NCBI GenBank assembly: GCA_030039655.1
Contig: JASHVC010000383.1
Location: forward strand, 1-7,438
Direction: 5' to 3'
Source of the DNA: Xanthobacteraceae bacterium
GTDB taxonomy: Bacteria; Pseudomonadota; Alphaproteobacteria; Rhizobiales; Xanthobacteraceae
DNA: 7,438 bases
Shown: one piece after another, positions 1 to 5,708 of the stretch
How positions within the stretch are numbered: position 1 is the first letter of the stretch
Layout of the letters: every line of letters begins with the position of its first letter
The notes under the pieces: generated by a model
Database searches by the model: none
The model's input: only the letters and a program-made list of their open reading frames with translations
What the model was told of the DNA's origin: nothing
Position numbers and translations under genes: made by a program

Positions 1-1092
1 GCTGCCCGCTTGGAGGCGCAGGGGCGCCGGATCGTTCATATGGAGGTTGGGCAGCCCGCGGCGACGGCGCCGACCGGGGCCATCGCTGCGGCCCGCGCTG
101 CGCTGTCGAAGGGGGCCATCGGATATACGGAAACGCTCGGCATCGGTTCGCTGCGCGCACGCATCTCGCGCGCCTATGGCGAATGGCACGGCTTAGAGGT
201 CGATCCGCAACGCATCGTCGTAACCACTGGCTCGTCGGCCGGCTTCATGCTGGCGTTTCTCGCTGCTTTCGAGCCTGGCGATCGTGTTGCCGTGGCGCTG
301 CCCGGCTATCCGCCCTACCGCCATATCCTCAATGCGCTCGGCTGCGAGGCCGTGGGCATCGAGACCACCGCGCAGACGCGTTGGTCGATCACCGGCGAAA
401 ATCTACTCGCGCATCATCGCAAACAACCGGTTAGGGGCGTGATCATTGGCTCTCCCGCCAATCCCACCGGAACGATGATGAGCGGTCCCGCGCTCTCCGA
501 GTTGATCCGCTGCGCCGAGGATGCAGGCATCGCCGTCATATCCGATGAGATCTATCACGGCCTCGACTACGCCTTTGCGGCCGAGAGCGCCTCGCGCATT
601 TCGTCGGACGCCATCATCATCAATTCGTTCTCCAAATATTTCTGCATGACCGGGTGGCGCGTCGGCTGGATGGTGGTGCCGCCAGCTCTGGTGCGTGCGG
701 TCGAGCGATTGCAGCAAAACCTCGCAATTTCGGTGCCGACGCTTTCGCAGATCGCCGCCGAGGCGGCATTCGATGGCCGCGCCGAGCTAGAAAAAGTCAG
801 GCAGGGATACCAGGAGAACCGGCGCATCCTGCTCGAGGGTTTGCCGCGCGCGGGCATCGATTCCTTTCTGCCCACCGACGGCGCATTTTATCTCTACGCC
901 GACGTCTCGCGTCTTTCGACCGACAGTTTCGCTTTTGCCACACGCATGCTGGAAGAGGCGGGGGTCGCCGTAACGCCGGGCATCGATTTCGATCCGCTGC
1001 ACGGAAATCAATTCGTGCGCTTCTGTTACGCCGGCTCGCGCCGCGACATGCGCGAGGCAATCGAGCGTATCGGCACGTGGCTCAGGGCATAG
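1..1092 (+). CDS. PLP-dependent class I/II aminotransferase (5'-truncated)
   Basis: Fold-type I pyridoxal-phosphate aminotransferase, expected to move an amino group between an amino acid and a 2-oxo acid in the cytoplasm. The reading frame is open from base 1. The first in-frame start (TTG at 10) lies inside a conserved N-terminal segment (HMEVGQPA), so the true start is upstream and roughly 20-30 residues are probably missing. Counting from that TTG, the family landmarks are in order: TTGSSAGF near 72-79 (cofactor phosphate contact), NPTG at 151-154, SDEIY at 178-182 with Asp179 for the pyridine nitrogen, SFSKYF with the Schiff-base Lys209, Arg217 in TGWR, and Arg337 in VRFCYAG as the likely substrate carboxylate clamp. 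All catalytic positions are present, so the enzyme should be active. The stop is TAG at 1090-1092. The gene lies 41 bp upstream of the RraA-like gene on the same strand. It resembles aspartate-type aminotransferases, but substrate specificity cannot be assigned. Confidence 0.93.
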   Translation, partial: AARLEAQGRRIVHMEVGQPAATAPTGAIAAARAALSKGAIGYTETLGIGSLRARISRAYGEWHGLEVDPQRIVVTTGSSAGFMLAFLAAFEPGDRVAVALPGYPPYRHILNALGCEAVGIETTAQTRWSITGENLLAHHRKQPVRGVIIGSPANPTGTMMSGPALSELIRCAEDAGIAVISDEIYHGLDYAFAAESASRISSDAIIINSFSKYFCMTGWRVGWMVVPPALVRAVERLQQNLAISVPTLSQIAAEAAFDGRAELEKVRQGYQENRRILLEGLPRAGIDSFLPTDGAFYLYADVSRLSTDSFAFATRMLEEAGVAVTPGIDFDPLHGNQFVRFCYAGSRRDMREAIERIGTWLRA

Positions 1093-1133
1093 GTCCTTAA
1101 TGAGCCGGCGATTTTCTTCGATAGAGGCGAACC

Positions 1134-1835
1134 ATGAGCAATGCCGTATTTGACGTTCTGCGCAAAGTGACCACGGCCACCATCACGACGATGCTCCTGA
1201 AGAAGGGCATCCGCCGTTGCTGGATGGATGGCCCGAAACCGCTCGTGACCAATGGCGAACGGCTCATCGGGCCGGCCTTCACGTTACGGTTTGTGCCGGT
1301 GCGGGAAGATCTGGCGACGCCGGAGAGCTGGGCCCATCCGATTTCAACGCGAGCGGCAATCGAAGAGATGCCGGAAGGCGTGATTGCGGTGGCTGATGCC
1401 ATGGGCGTGCCGAGCGCCGGCATTTTCGGCGACATTCTTTGCGCGCGGATGAAGAAGCGTAACGTTGCCGCCCTCGTCACTGACGGCGTGCTCCGCGACC
1501 GTGTTGGCGTCCTAACAAGCGCGCTGCCGGTTTGGTGCGCCGGCGTTGCGGCCCCGGCCTCGGTCAACGGTTTGACGTTCGTGGGGTGGCAACAGCCGAT
1601 CGGCTGCGGTGGCTGCGCGATCTTTCCCGGCGATATCATTGTGGCGGATGACGACGGCGCCGTCGTCATCCCGCAAAACATGCTCGAATTCGTGGCGCAC
1701 GAGGGCGCTGAGCACGAACTCTACGAGAGTTGGGTGTTCAGCGAAGTGGAGAAAGGCGTGAAGCTGCCCGGCCTCTATCCACCGAATGAAGACGCCAAGG
1801 CGCGCTACGCCGTCTGGCGTAAGTCACGCGCGTGA
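1134..1835 (+). CDS. RraA-like / HMG-aldolase family protein
   Basis: A 233-residue protein of the RraA family, which includes 4-hydroxy-4-methyl-2-oxoglutarate (HMG) aldolases, 4-carboxy-4-hydroxy-2-oxoadipate aldolases with oxaloacetate decarboxylase side activity, and the RNase E inhibitor RraA. Members are often mis-named demethylmenaquinone methyltransferase. The sequence shows GIFGDILCARMKKRN at 96-110 and TDGVLRD at 116-122. From Asp100 there are exactly 20 residues to Arg121-Asp122, giving the D-x20-R-D motif linked to divalent-metal-dependent aldolase activity. The late ADDDGAVVIP block (171-180) is also typical of the family. This favours an enzyme over an RNase E regulator. An AGAGG ribosome site at 1123-1127, 6 nt from the ATG, supports the start. 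The C-terminal extension after about 195 makes it longer than E. coli RraA, which is about 160 residues. The aminotransferase upstream could supply its 2-oxo acid, which is inference from position only. Confidence 0.88.
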   Translation: MSNAVFDVLRKVTTATITTMLLKKGIRRCWMDGPKPLVTNGERLIGPAFTLRFVPVREDLATPESWAHPISTRAAIEEMPEGVIAVADAMGVPSAGIFGDILCARMKKRNVAALVTDGVLRDRVGVLTSALPVWCAGVAAPASVNGLTFVGWQQPIGCGGCAIFPGDIIVADDDGAVVIPQNMLEFVAHEGAEHELYESWVFSEVEKGVKLPGLYPPNEDAKARYAVWRKSRA

Positions 1836-1917
1836 ACGAGCGCATGATCCGAGGGCGCCTGTGAACAAGCGCTTGGCGCGAGACCTGGTCGCGCACTGAC
1901 CTGCCGCGGAGTCCGGA

Positions 1918-2712
1918 ATGTTCTTCGTCCTTTCCAAGACCGCCGGCTTCTTCGCCCTGCCATCGAACCTTTTCATATCGATCGGCATCCTTGGCCTTGT
2001 GCTGCTCTGTACCCGCTTTACCCGGCTTGCGAGCTGGCTCGTCGTTACGAGCCTCGCGCTCATCGTGATTGCCGGCTTGTCGCCGCTCGGCTATGCGCTG
2101 CTGTTGCCGCTGGAGCAACGCTTCCCGCCCTGGGACGCCACACGCGGTCCACCTGACGGTATCGTCGTACTGGGTGGGGCAATCTGGCCGGACGTTTCGG
2201 CGGCGCGGGGTGTCGTCAAGCTGGACGACGCAGCCGAGCGCATCACCGCGACCGCGGAATTAGCGCGCCGCTACCCGAATGCACGCATCATTTATTCCGG
2301 GGGCAGCGCCGCCTTGATGTTCGACCAGGTTCCGGAAGCACCCTTCGCGGTGAAAGAACTTGAGGCGCTAGGCATCGCTGGCGATCGCATTACCGCGGAG
2401 GATCAATCGCGCAACACGATCGAGAATGCCGTGTTCTCCCGGCTCATCGCCAACCCGAAACCGGGCGAGCGTTGGCTCTTGGTGACGTCGGCCTTTCATA
2501 CGCCCCGCGCCATGGCTGTGTTCCGTGCGGCCGGTTTTCCCGTGGAGGCCTATCCGGTGGACTGGCGTACCCGTGGTCCGGTGGATTTGCGAAGGCTGTC
2601 CGGCTCGCTTGCCGAGGGCTTGGCTCGAACCGATACCGCCGTTCACGAATGGGTTGGGCTTCTGATCTATCGGCTCACTGGCCGCACCGACGAGTTTTTC
2701 CCAGCGCCTTAG
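1918..2712 (+). CDS. YdcF/ElyC/SanA-like DUF218 membrane protein
   Basis: A 264-residue protein with two N-terminal hydrophobic segments (about 11-33 and 38-62) followed by a DUF218 domain (about 80-245). Family landmarks are the first-strand VVLGGA (83-88), IIYSGG (124-129), the acidic EDQSRNTIENA stretch (161-171), and VTSAFHTPRAM (189-199) with a conserved histidine. Known relatives are E. coli ElyC, SanA and YdcF. ElyC and SanA affect envelope integrity and peptidoglycan or lipid-carrier homeostasis, but the chemistry of the family is poorly defined. By analogy the DUF218 domain sits at the inner membrane, probably facing the periplasm. GGAG at 1908-1911, 6 nt before the ATG, supports the start. 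An 82-bp gap separates it from the RraA-like gene, so it may be expressed separately. The family assignment is secure and the function is not. Confidence 0.88.
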   Translation: MFFVLSKTAGFFALPSNLFISIGILGLVLLCTRFTRLASWLVVTSLALIVIAGLSPLGYALLLPLEQRFPPWDATRGPPDGIVVLGGAIWPDVSAARGVVKLDDAAERITATAELARRYPNARIIYSGGSAALMFDQVPEAPFAVKELEALGIAGDRITAEDQSRNTIENAVFSRLIANPKPGERWLLVTSAFHTPRAMAVFRAAGFPVEAYPVDWRTRGPVDLRRLSGSLAEGLARTDTAVHEWVGLLIYRLTGRTDEFFPAP

Positions 2713-2877
2713 CGGCATTTTTGCGCCAGGCGCTGTGGATTGCGGGCCCAACGATGCCGCTTTCGAACCCACTTCACTGTAACCGGCTACTATTTCTTAC
2801 GGGAGAGGCTGATTCGTTCGTGTGTACGCGTCGCCGAACGAGGAGTGGTTGCGCTCGAGAGCGTGGCGCAATCGCTT

Positions 2878-2883
2878 GGGGGA
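2878..2883 (+). promoter_or_regulatory. Ribosome binding site deciding the start of the small membrane ORF
   Basis: The purine run GGGGGA lies 9 nt before the ATG at 2893 but directly abuts the in-frame ATG at 2884. Spacing therefore favours 2893 as the start of the 53-residue protein. Confidence 0.5.
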
Positions 2884-2892
2884 ATGAGCGTT

Positions 2893-3054
2893 ATGTCGAC
2901 CCATATTCCTGCTGCGCTCGCCGGCGAGGCGAATGCGACAGCAGTCGAGACCCGATCAGCGCGGTGGGCGTGGATCGGGACCGCTTTGACCGTCTTACTG
3001 GCGACGGCAGCCGTTCTAGCCGTGTCCTTCTTCGCCGTCGTCAACAATCTGTGA
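2893..3054 (+). CDS. Small single-span membrane protein, unknown function
   Basis: A 53-residue hypothetical protein that I do not recognise. It has a polar N-terminus (1-20), a basic RSARW patch (21-25), one strongly hydrophobic helix at about 26-50 rich in Ala, Val, Leu and Thr, and a short NNL tail. By the positive-inside rule the N-terminus should be cytoplasmic and the last residues periplasmic. The frame stays open upstream to a TTG at 2740, but that stretch reads as Arg/Cys-rich non-protein-like sequence. The ATG at 2893 has well-placed GGGGGA, while the ATG at 2884 would add only three residues. It sits alone between the DUF218 gene (180 bp upstream) and the GST gene (71 bp downstream). 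The clean membrane-segment composition and the ribosome site make it credible, but there is no homology call behind it. Confidence 0.6.
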   Translation: MSTHIPAALAGEANATAVETRSARWAWIGTALTVLLATAAVLAVSFFAVVNNL

Positions 3055-3089
3055 TGCAGGCTTGGCCTGAGCGGGCGGCGCTACCTTGA

Positions 3090-3107
3090 GATTGCGTCGG
3101 CGCAATC
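3090..3107 (+). other. 7-bp inverted repeat ahead of the GST gene
   Basis: GATTGCG at 3090-3096 and CGCAATC at 3101-3107 pair perfectly around a TCGG tetraloop. No T-run follows, so it is not a standard intrinsic terminator. It lies 18 bp upstream of the GST start and could form a 5' UTR hairpin. A repeat of this size is also not rare by chance in GC-rich DNA. Confidence 0.3.
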
Positions 3108-3125
3108 CAGGTCGGAATTCTCCGC

Positions 3126-3794
3126 ATGCCGCTCCAACTGATCATCGGCAACAAGAATTATTCGTCGTGGTCATTGCGGCCGTGGCTCGCCATGAAGGTC
3201 GCCGGCATTGCATTTGAGGAAACGCTGATTTCGCTCGACGCGCCTGACTTCAAGACACAGGTCAGGGCGCGGAGCGGCGCGGGTAAGGTGCCGGTTCTGA
3301 TCGACGGCGACACGCATGTCTGGGAATCACTCGCGATCCTCGAATATCTGGCCGAGAAATTTCCCGGCCTGTGGCCGGTCGATGAACGCGCCCGTGCCCA
3401 TGCACGTGCCGTCGCGGCGGAGATGCATGCGGGCTTCCAGCCGCTGCGACGCCATCTGCCCATGAACATCCGACGTCCTGTGAAGCAGCGCGCCCTCGAT
3501 CAAGGATCGATGGCCGATGCCGCACGCATCGACGCTATGTGGAACGAGTGCCGCGCCCAATTTGGCAGCGGTGGTCCGTTTCTATACGGCGCCTTTTGTG
3601 CAGCGGATGCCATGTACGCGCCGGTCGTCTGGCGCTTTCACACTTACGCGGTCGAGGTGAGCGCCGCCGCGGGCGTTTATATGGACGCCGTCATCGCGCT
3701 ACCGGCCTCGCGCGAATGGCGTGAGGCGGCGCGACGCGAACCGTGGGTTCTCTCGCACGACGAAGTCGACTGGCCCGAGGTGCTGCAGGAGTAA
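3126..3794 (+). CDS. Glutathione S-transferase-like protein
   Basis: A 222-residue cytosolic GST-fold protein. The N-terminal thioredoxin-like domain (about 3-82) carries NYSSWSLRPW at 11-20, where Ser13 or Ser14 would activate the glutathione thiol. It also carries GKVPVL at 53-58 with the cis-proline Pro56, and WESLAILEYL at 66-75, where Glu67-Ser68 would bind the gamma-glutamyl group. The helical C-terminal domain (about 90-215) contains FLYGAFCAADAMYAPVVWR (152-170) with the conserved helix-capping Asp161. The serine and overall pattern resemble zeta-like or bacterial GSTs related to maleylacetoacetate isomerase, but no tyrosine- or homogentisate-degradation gene is nearby, so detoxification or another thiol-transfer role is equally possible. 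A weak GGAA lies about 8-9 nt before the ATG, and the domain begins immediately at this start. The TAA stop faces the Nudix stop across 6 bp. Confidence 0.92.
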   Translation: MPLQLIIGNKNYSSWSLRPWLAMKVAGIAFEETLISLDAPDFKTQVRARSGAGKVPVLIDGDTHVWESLAILEYLAEKFPGLWPVDERARAHARAVAAEMHAGFQPLRRHLPMNIRRPVKQRALDQGSMADAARIDAMWNECRAQFGSGGPFLYGAFCAADAMYAPVVWRFHTYAVEVSAAAGVYMDAVIALPASREWREAARREPWVLSHDEVDWPEVLQE

Positions 3795-3800
3795 ATTCTT

Positions 3801-4334
3801 TCAGCTCAGGCGCTGCTCAAGTTCGGTGAGCAACGGCCGCTGATAGGCTAGTATTCGGTTCATGGCCGTCGGCAGGGCGAAATAGGCCACGCGGTCGATT
3901 TCTGGAAAGTTTTGCCGGCGCCCCGATTTCGGCGGCCACTCGATCTCGAACGTGTTGCTGGCAAATGACGAAAGATTGAAGTCGGCCTCAAACGCCCAGG
4001 CGTAGACGATCTTGCCGCTCTTCTGCTTGACCGGTGCGAGCGCGACGAATTCGCCCGCTGCCACAAAATTTGTTTCTTCGGTGAATTCACGTCCTGCCGT
4101 CGCGAACAAATCGGCATCGGGCTCGGCAACGCCCTTTGGGATCGTCCAGACGCCTTCGTCCTTTTTGGCCCAGAACGGTCCTCCCGGATGCGCCAGCAGG
4201 ACCTCCAAGGCACCCGCACGGCGAAACGCCAAAAGGCCGGCGCTCACGTTGCTGGCGTGGACCACGGGCGCAGACGGGTGCAGCGGCGATTTCACGCAGC
4301 GAAATCCAGGTTCCTGCCCGACGGGATTTATCAC
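3801..4334 (-). CDS. Nudix hydrolase with a divergent Nudix box
   Basis: A protein of up to 177 residues with a Nudix domain at about 30-170. The family hydrolyses nucleoside diphosphates linked to another group, using divalent metal held by the REUxEE glutamates. The core reads WTIPKG (63-68) and then REFTEE (82-87), so the metal-binding glutamates are kept. Two consensus positions of Gx5Ex7REUxEExGU are changed: Ala74 replaces the first Glu, and Asn89 replaces the late Gly. LLAHPGGPFWAKKD (46-59) before the box resembles the COG4119-type predicted NTP pyrophosphohydrolases. The start is uncertain. The longest frame begins at GTG 4332-4334, just after an in-frame TGA, with no clear ribosome site. 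GTGs at 4293-4295 and 4263-4265 are alternatives that still keep the whole domain, and there is no ATG before the domain. It is transcribed divergently from the NEW3/ABC cassette and converges with the GST gene. Confidence 0.85.
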   Translation of the reverse strand: MINPVGQEPGFRCVKSPLHPSAPVVHASNVSAGLLAFRRAGALEVLLAHPGGPFWAKKDEGVWTIPKGVAEPDADLFATAGREFTEETNFVAAGEFVALAPVKQKSGKIVYAWAFEADFNLSSFASNTFEIEWPPKSGRRQNFPEIDRVAYFALPTAMNRILAYQRPLLTELEQRLS

Positions 4335-4387
4335 AGTTTGTCACGTGAACGCCCGTCAGGACGTGGCCTGCGCGTTAATGACGACTA

Positions 4388-4408
4388 GCTGCGGCTCTCT
4401 ACCGCAGC
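4388..4408. other. 7-bp inverted repeat between divergent genes
   Basis: GCTGCGG and CCGCAGC form a perfect stem around CTCTCTA. No T-tract follows on either strand, which argues against a terminator. Its position just upstream of the weak TTGCTA element would suit an operator or a transcript hairpin. Chance occurrence is quite possible. Confidence 0.3.
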
Positions 4409-4530
4409 CCTTGCTAAATAGGGCAATCTCTGCATGATTTTGTCACGATTACACCGACAATGCCGGTCTCCCCGCTGGCGCTCGAATTGAACGCGCCGGG
4501 TCGGGACCATGCCGAACCAATTCTCTGCAC

Positions 4531-4535
4531 GGGAG
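4531..4535 (+). promoter_or_regulatory. Ribosome binding site fixing the NEW3-protein start
   Basis: GGGAG lies 9 nt before the ATG at 4545. No comparable site precedes the upstream in-frame ATG at 4509. Starting at 4545 also places a clean signal peptide at the N-terminus, so the two lines of evidence agree. Confidence 0.6.
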
Positions 4536-4544
4536 TCAACGTCA

Positions 4545-5708
4545 ATGCGATATGGATTTATCGCCGCTGTCGCCGCTGTCGCGGTAACTTTTGCGGCGGC
4601 CCAGGCCCAAGAAGCTCCGAAGGACGTCAAGGGTCTTTATCTGATGAGCGATTACCCGGCGGTCACGGTGCGGCCGGGCGAGACCTCGACCATCAGTCTG
4701 CGGCTGCAGAATTACGATATAGCGCCGCAACGCTTCGGGCTGTCGGTCTCCGGAGTGCCGACGGGCTGGACGGCAACCCTGTTGGGCGGCGGCCAACCGG
4801 TCGCCGCTGCAATGCCGGCGACGGATTCCAGCGTCTCCCTGCAGTTGCGGCTCGATGTCCCCAAGGATGCTCCCATCGGAACGCAAACGCTGACCGTCAC
4901 CGCTGCCGGCGACACCACGAAGCTCGATCTGCCTATCGCGGTCACTTTGGCCAAAGATTTGCCGGCCAAGCTGACCTTGACGCCTCAGCTTCCGGAATTG
5001 CGCGGCACCTCGAAGTCGAGCTTCGAGTACCAACTGAACATCAAGAACGACAGCGGCAAGAAGCTGACGGTTAGCCTCGCCGCCCAGGCGCCGCCCAACT
5101 TCGACGTCTCGTTCACCGAGCAATATGGGAGCCAGGAGCTCAACGCGGTGCCGATCGACGCCGGCCAGAGCAAAGATGTAAAGCTCAAGGTAACGCCGCC
5201 AAATACGACGGCCGCCGGCAAATACAAAGTGACGGCACGGGTGAGCGCCGAAGACGCGTCGGCAACGACCGAACTCGGCCTTGACATCACCGGCCAGCCG
5301 AAACTTGAGCTCAGCGGCCGCGAGGGTCTGGTGTCCACACGCGCTTCGGCCGGCAAGGAAACGACTGTGCCAATTGTCGTTACCAACATCGGTACGGCGC
5401 CTGCCGAGGATATCCAACTCAGCGGCTCCGCGCCGAGCGGATGGAAGGTGACCTTCAATCCGAAGTCGATCGAACGGATTGCGCCGAACGAGAACAAGGA
5501 AGTGCAGGCGCTGATCACACCGACCGATAAGGCAATCGCGGGCGATTACGTGACGTCCATGCGCGCCGCTGCGCGTGGGGAGTCGGCCTCCACGGACTTC
5601 CGCGTGACGGTAACGACCTCCACCATGTGGGGCATCGCCGGCGTCGGCATCATCGGTGCGGCGCTGCTTGTGCTGGTTGGGGCGGTGGCGAGGTTTGGCC
5701 GGCGATGA
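4545..5708 (+). CDS. Exported, membrane-anchored protein with three NEW3-type Ig-like modules
   Basis: A 387-residue protein with an N-terminal signal peptide (Arg2, hydrophobic Ala/Val core 5-19, likely cleavage after AQA at 20-22). Three beta-rich modules follow at about 33-137, 142-248 and 252-358, then a single C-terminal membrane span (about 362-383) and a basic RFGRR tail. This predicts a periplasmic ectodomain tethered to the inner membrane. The modules repeat one pattern: a polar N-x strand, then P-x-G/N-W/F-x-x-x-F/L (VPTGWTATL at 71-79, PPNFDVSF at 183-190, PSGWKVTF at 297-304), then a strand ending in a proline, then G-x-Y/Q-x-x-T/V. This matches the NEW3 / COG1470 'predicted membrane protein' type, related to the NEW3 domain found beside alpha-galactosidases. 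No catalytic site is visible, so ligand binding or scaffolding is more likely. Its stop overlaps the ABC ATPase start, arguing for a shared function. The ATG at 4509 would put 12 polar residues before the signal sequence and is disfavoured. Confidence 0.82.
   Translation: MRYGFIAAVAAVAVTFAAAQAQEAPKDVKGLYLMSDYPAVTVRPGETSTISLRLQNYDIAPQRFGLSVSGVPTGWTATLLGGGQPVAAAMPATDSSVSLQLRLDVPKDAPIGTQTLTVTAAGDTTKLDLPIAVTLAKDLPAKLTLTPQLPELRGTSKSSFEYQLNIKNDSGKKLTVSLAAQAPPNFDVSFTEQYGSQELNAVPIDAGQSKDVKLKVTPPNTTAAGKYKVTARVSAEDASATTELGLDITGQPKLELSGREGLVSTRASAGKETTVPIVVTNIGTAPAEDIQLSGSAPSGWKVTFNPKSIERIAPNENKEVQALITPTDKAIAGDYVTSMRAAARGESASTDFRVTVTTSTMWGIAGVGIIGAALLVLVGAVARFGRR

Larger units (their letters stand above)
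4335..4544. promoter_or_regulatory. Divergent intergenic region, likely promoters for both sides
   Basis: These 210 bp separate the minus-strand Nudix gene from the plus-strand NEW3/ABC cassette and should hold promoters for both. A perfect 7-bp inverted repeat lies at 4388-4394 (GCTGCGG) and 4402-4408 (CCGCAGC) with a 7-nt loop. An 8-bp palindrome TCACGTGA lies at 4341-4348. A weak sigma-70-like pair can be read on the plus strand: TTGCTA at 4411-4416, a 16-bp spacer, and CATGAT at 4433-4438, each matching four of six consensus bases. No convincing small gene is visible. The in-frame ATG at 4509 is probably not the cassette's start. The promoter call is inference from gene orientation, with only weak motif support. 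Confidence 0.4.

Noticed and set aside
1824..1835. 12-bp palindrome TCACGCGCGTGA covering the RraA-like stop codon, sharing TCACG/CGTGA halves with the palindrome at 4341-4348
   Set aside because: One or two 12-bp palindromes are expected by chance in a window this long, and this one lies within coding sequence. The shared half-site is too short to claim a common operator.
1866..1875. 10-bp palindrome CAAGCGCTTG upstream of the DUF218 gene
   Set aside because: Several 10-bp palindromes are expected by chance here, and no matching promoter elements flank it.
2703..2734. Inverted repeat AGCGCC...GGCGCT spanning the DUF218 stop, considered as a terminator
   Set aside because: The stem is only 6 bp with a loop of about 20 nt. 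The T-run lies inside the loop and not after the stem, so it does not fit an intrinsic terminator.
2788..2793. TACTAT considered as a -10 element for the small membrane protein
   Set aside because: No acceptable -35 hexamer lies 15-19 bp upstream, so the promoter call is not supported.
2740..2892. N-terminal extension of the small membrane protein from a TTG at 2740
   Set aside because: The added residues are Arg/Cys-rich and not protein-like, the start is TTG without a ribosome site, and a much better start lies at 2893.
4542..5417. Long minus-strand open frame opposite the NEW3-protein gene
   Set aside because: Its translation is Arg-rich and low in structure, while the plus-strand frame has a signal peptide, repeats and a membrane anchor. 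It is a GC-rich antisense shadow.
5627..5704. Upstream extension of the ABC ATPase frame
   Set aside because: The extra 26 residues are Arg/His/Gly-rich, overlap the membrane-anchor coding of the upstream gene, and lie before a standard ATGA-coupled start.
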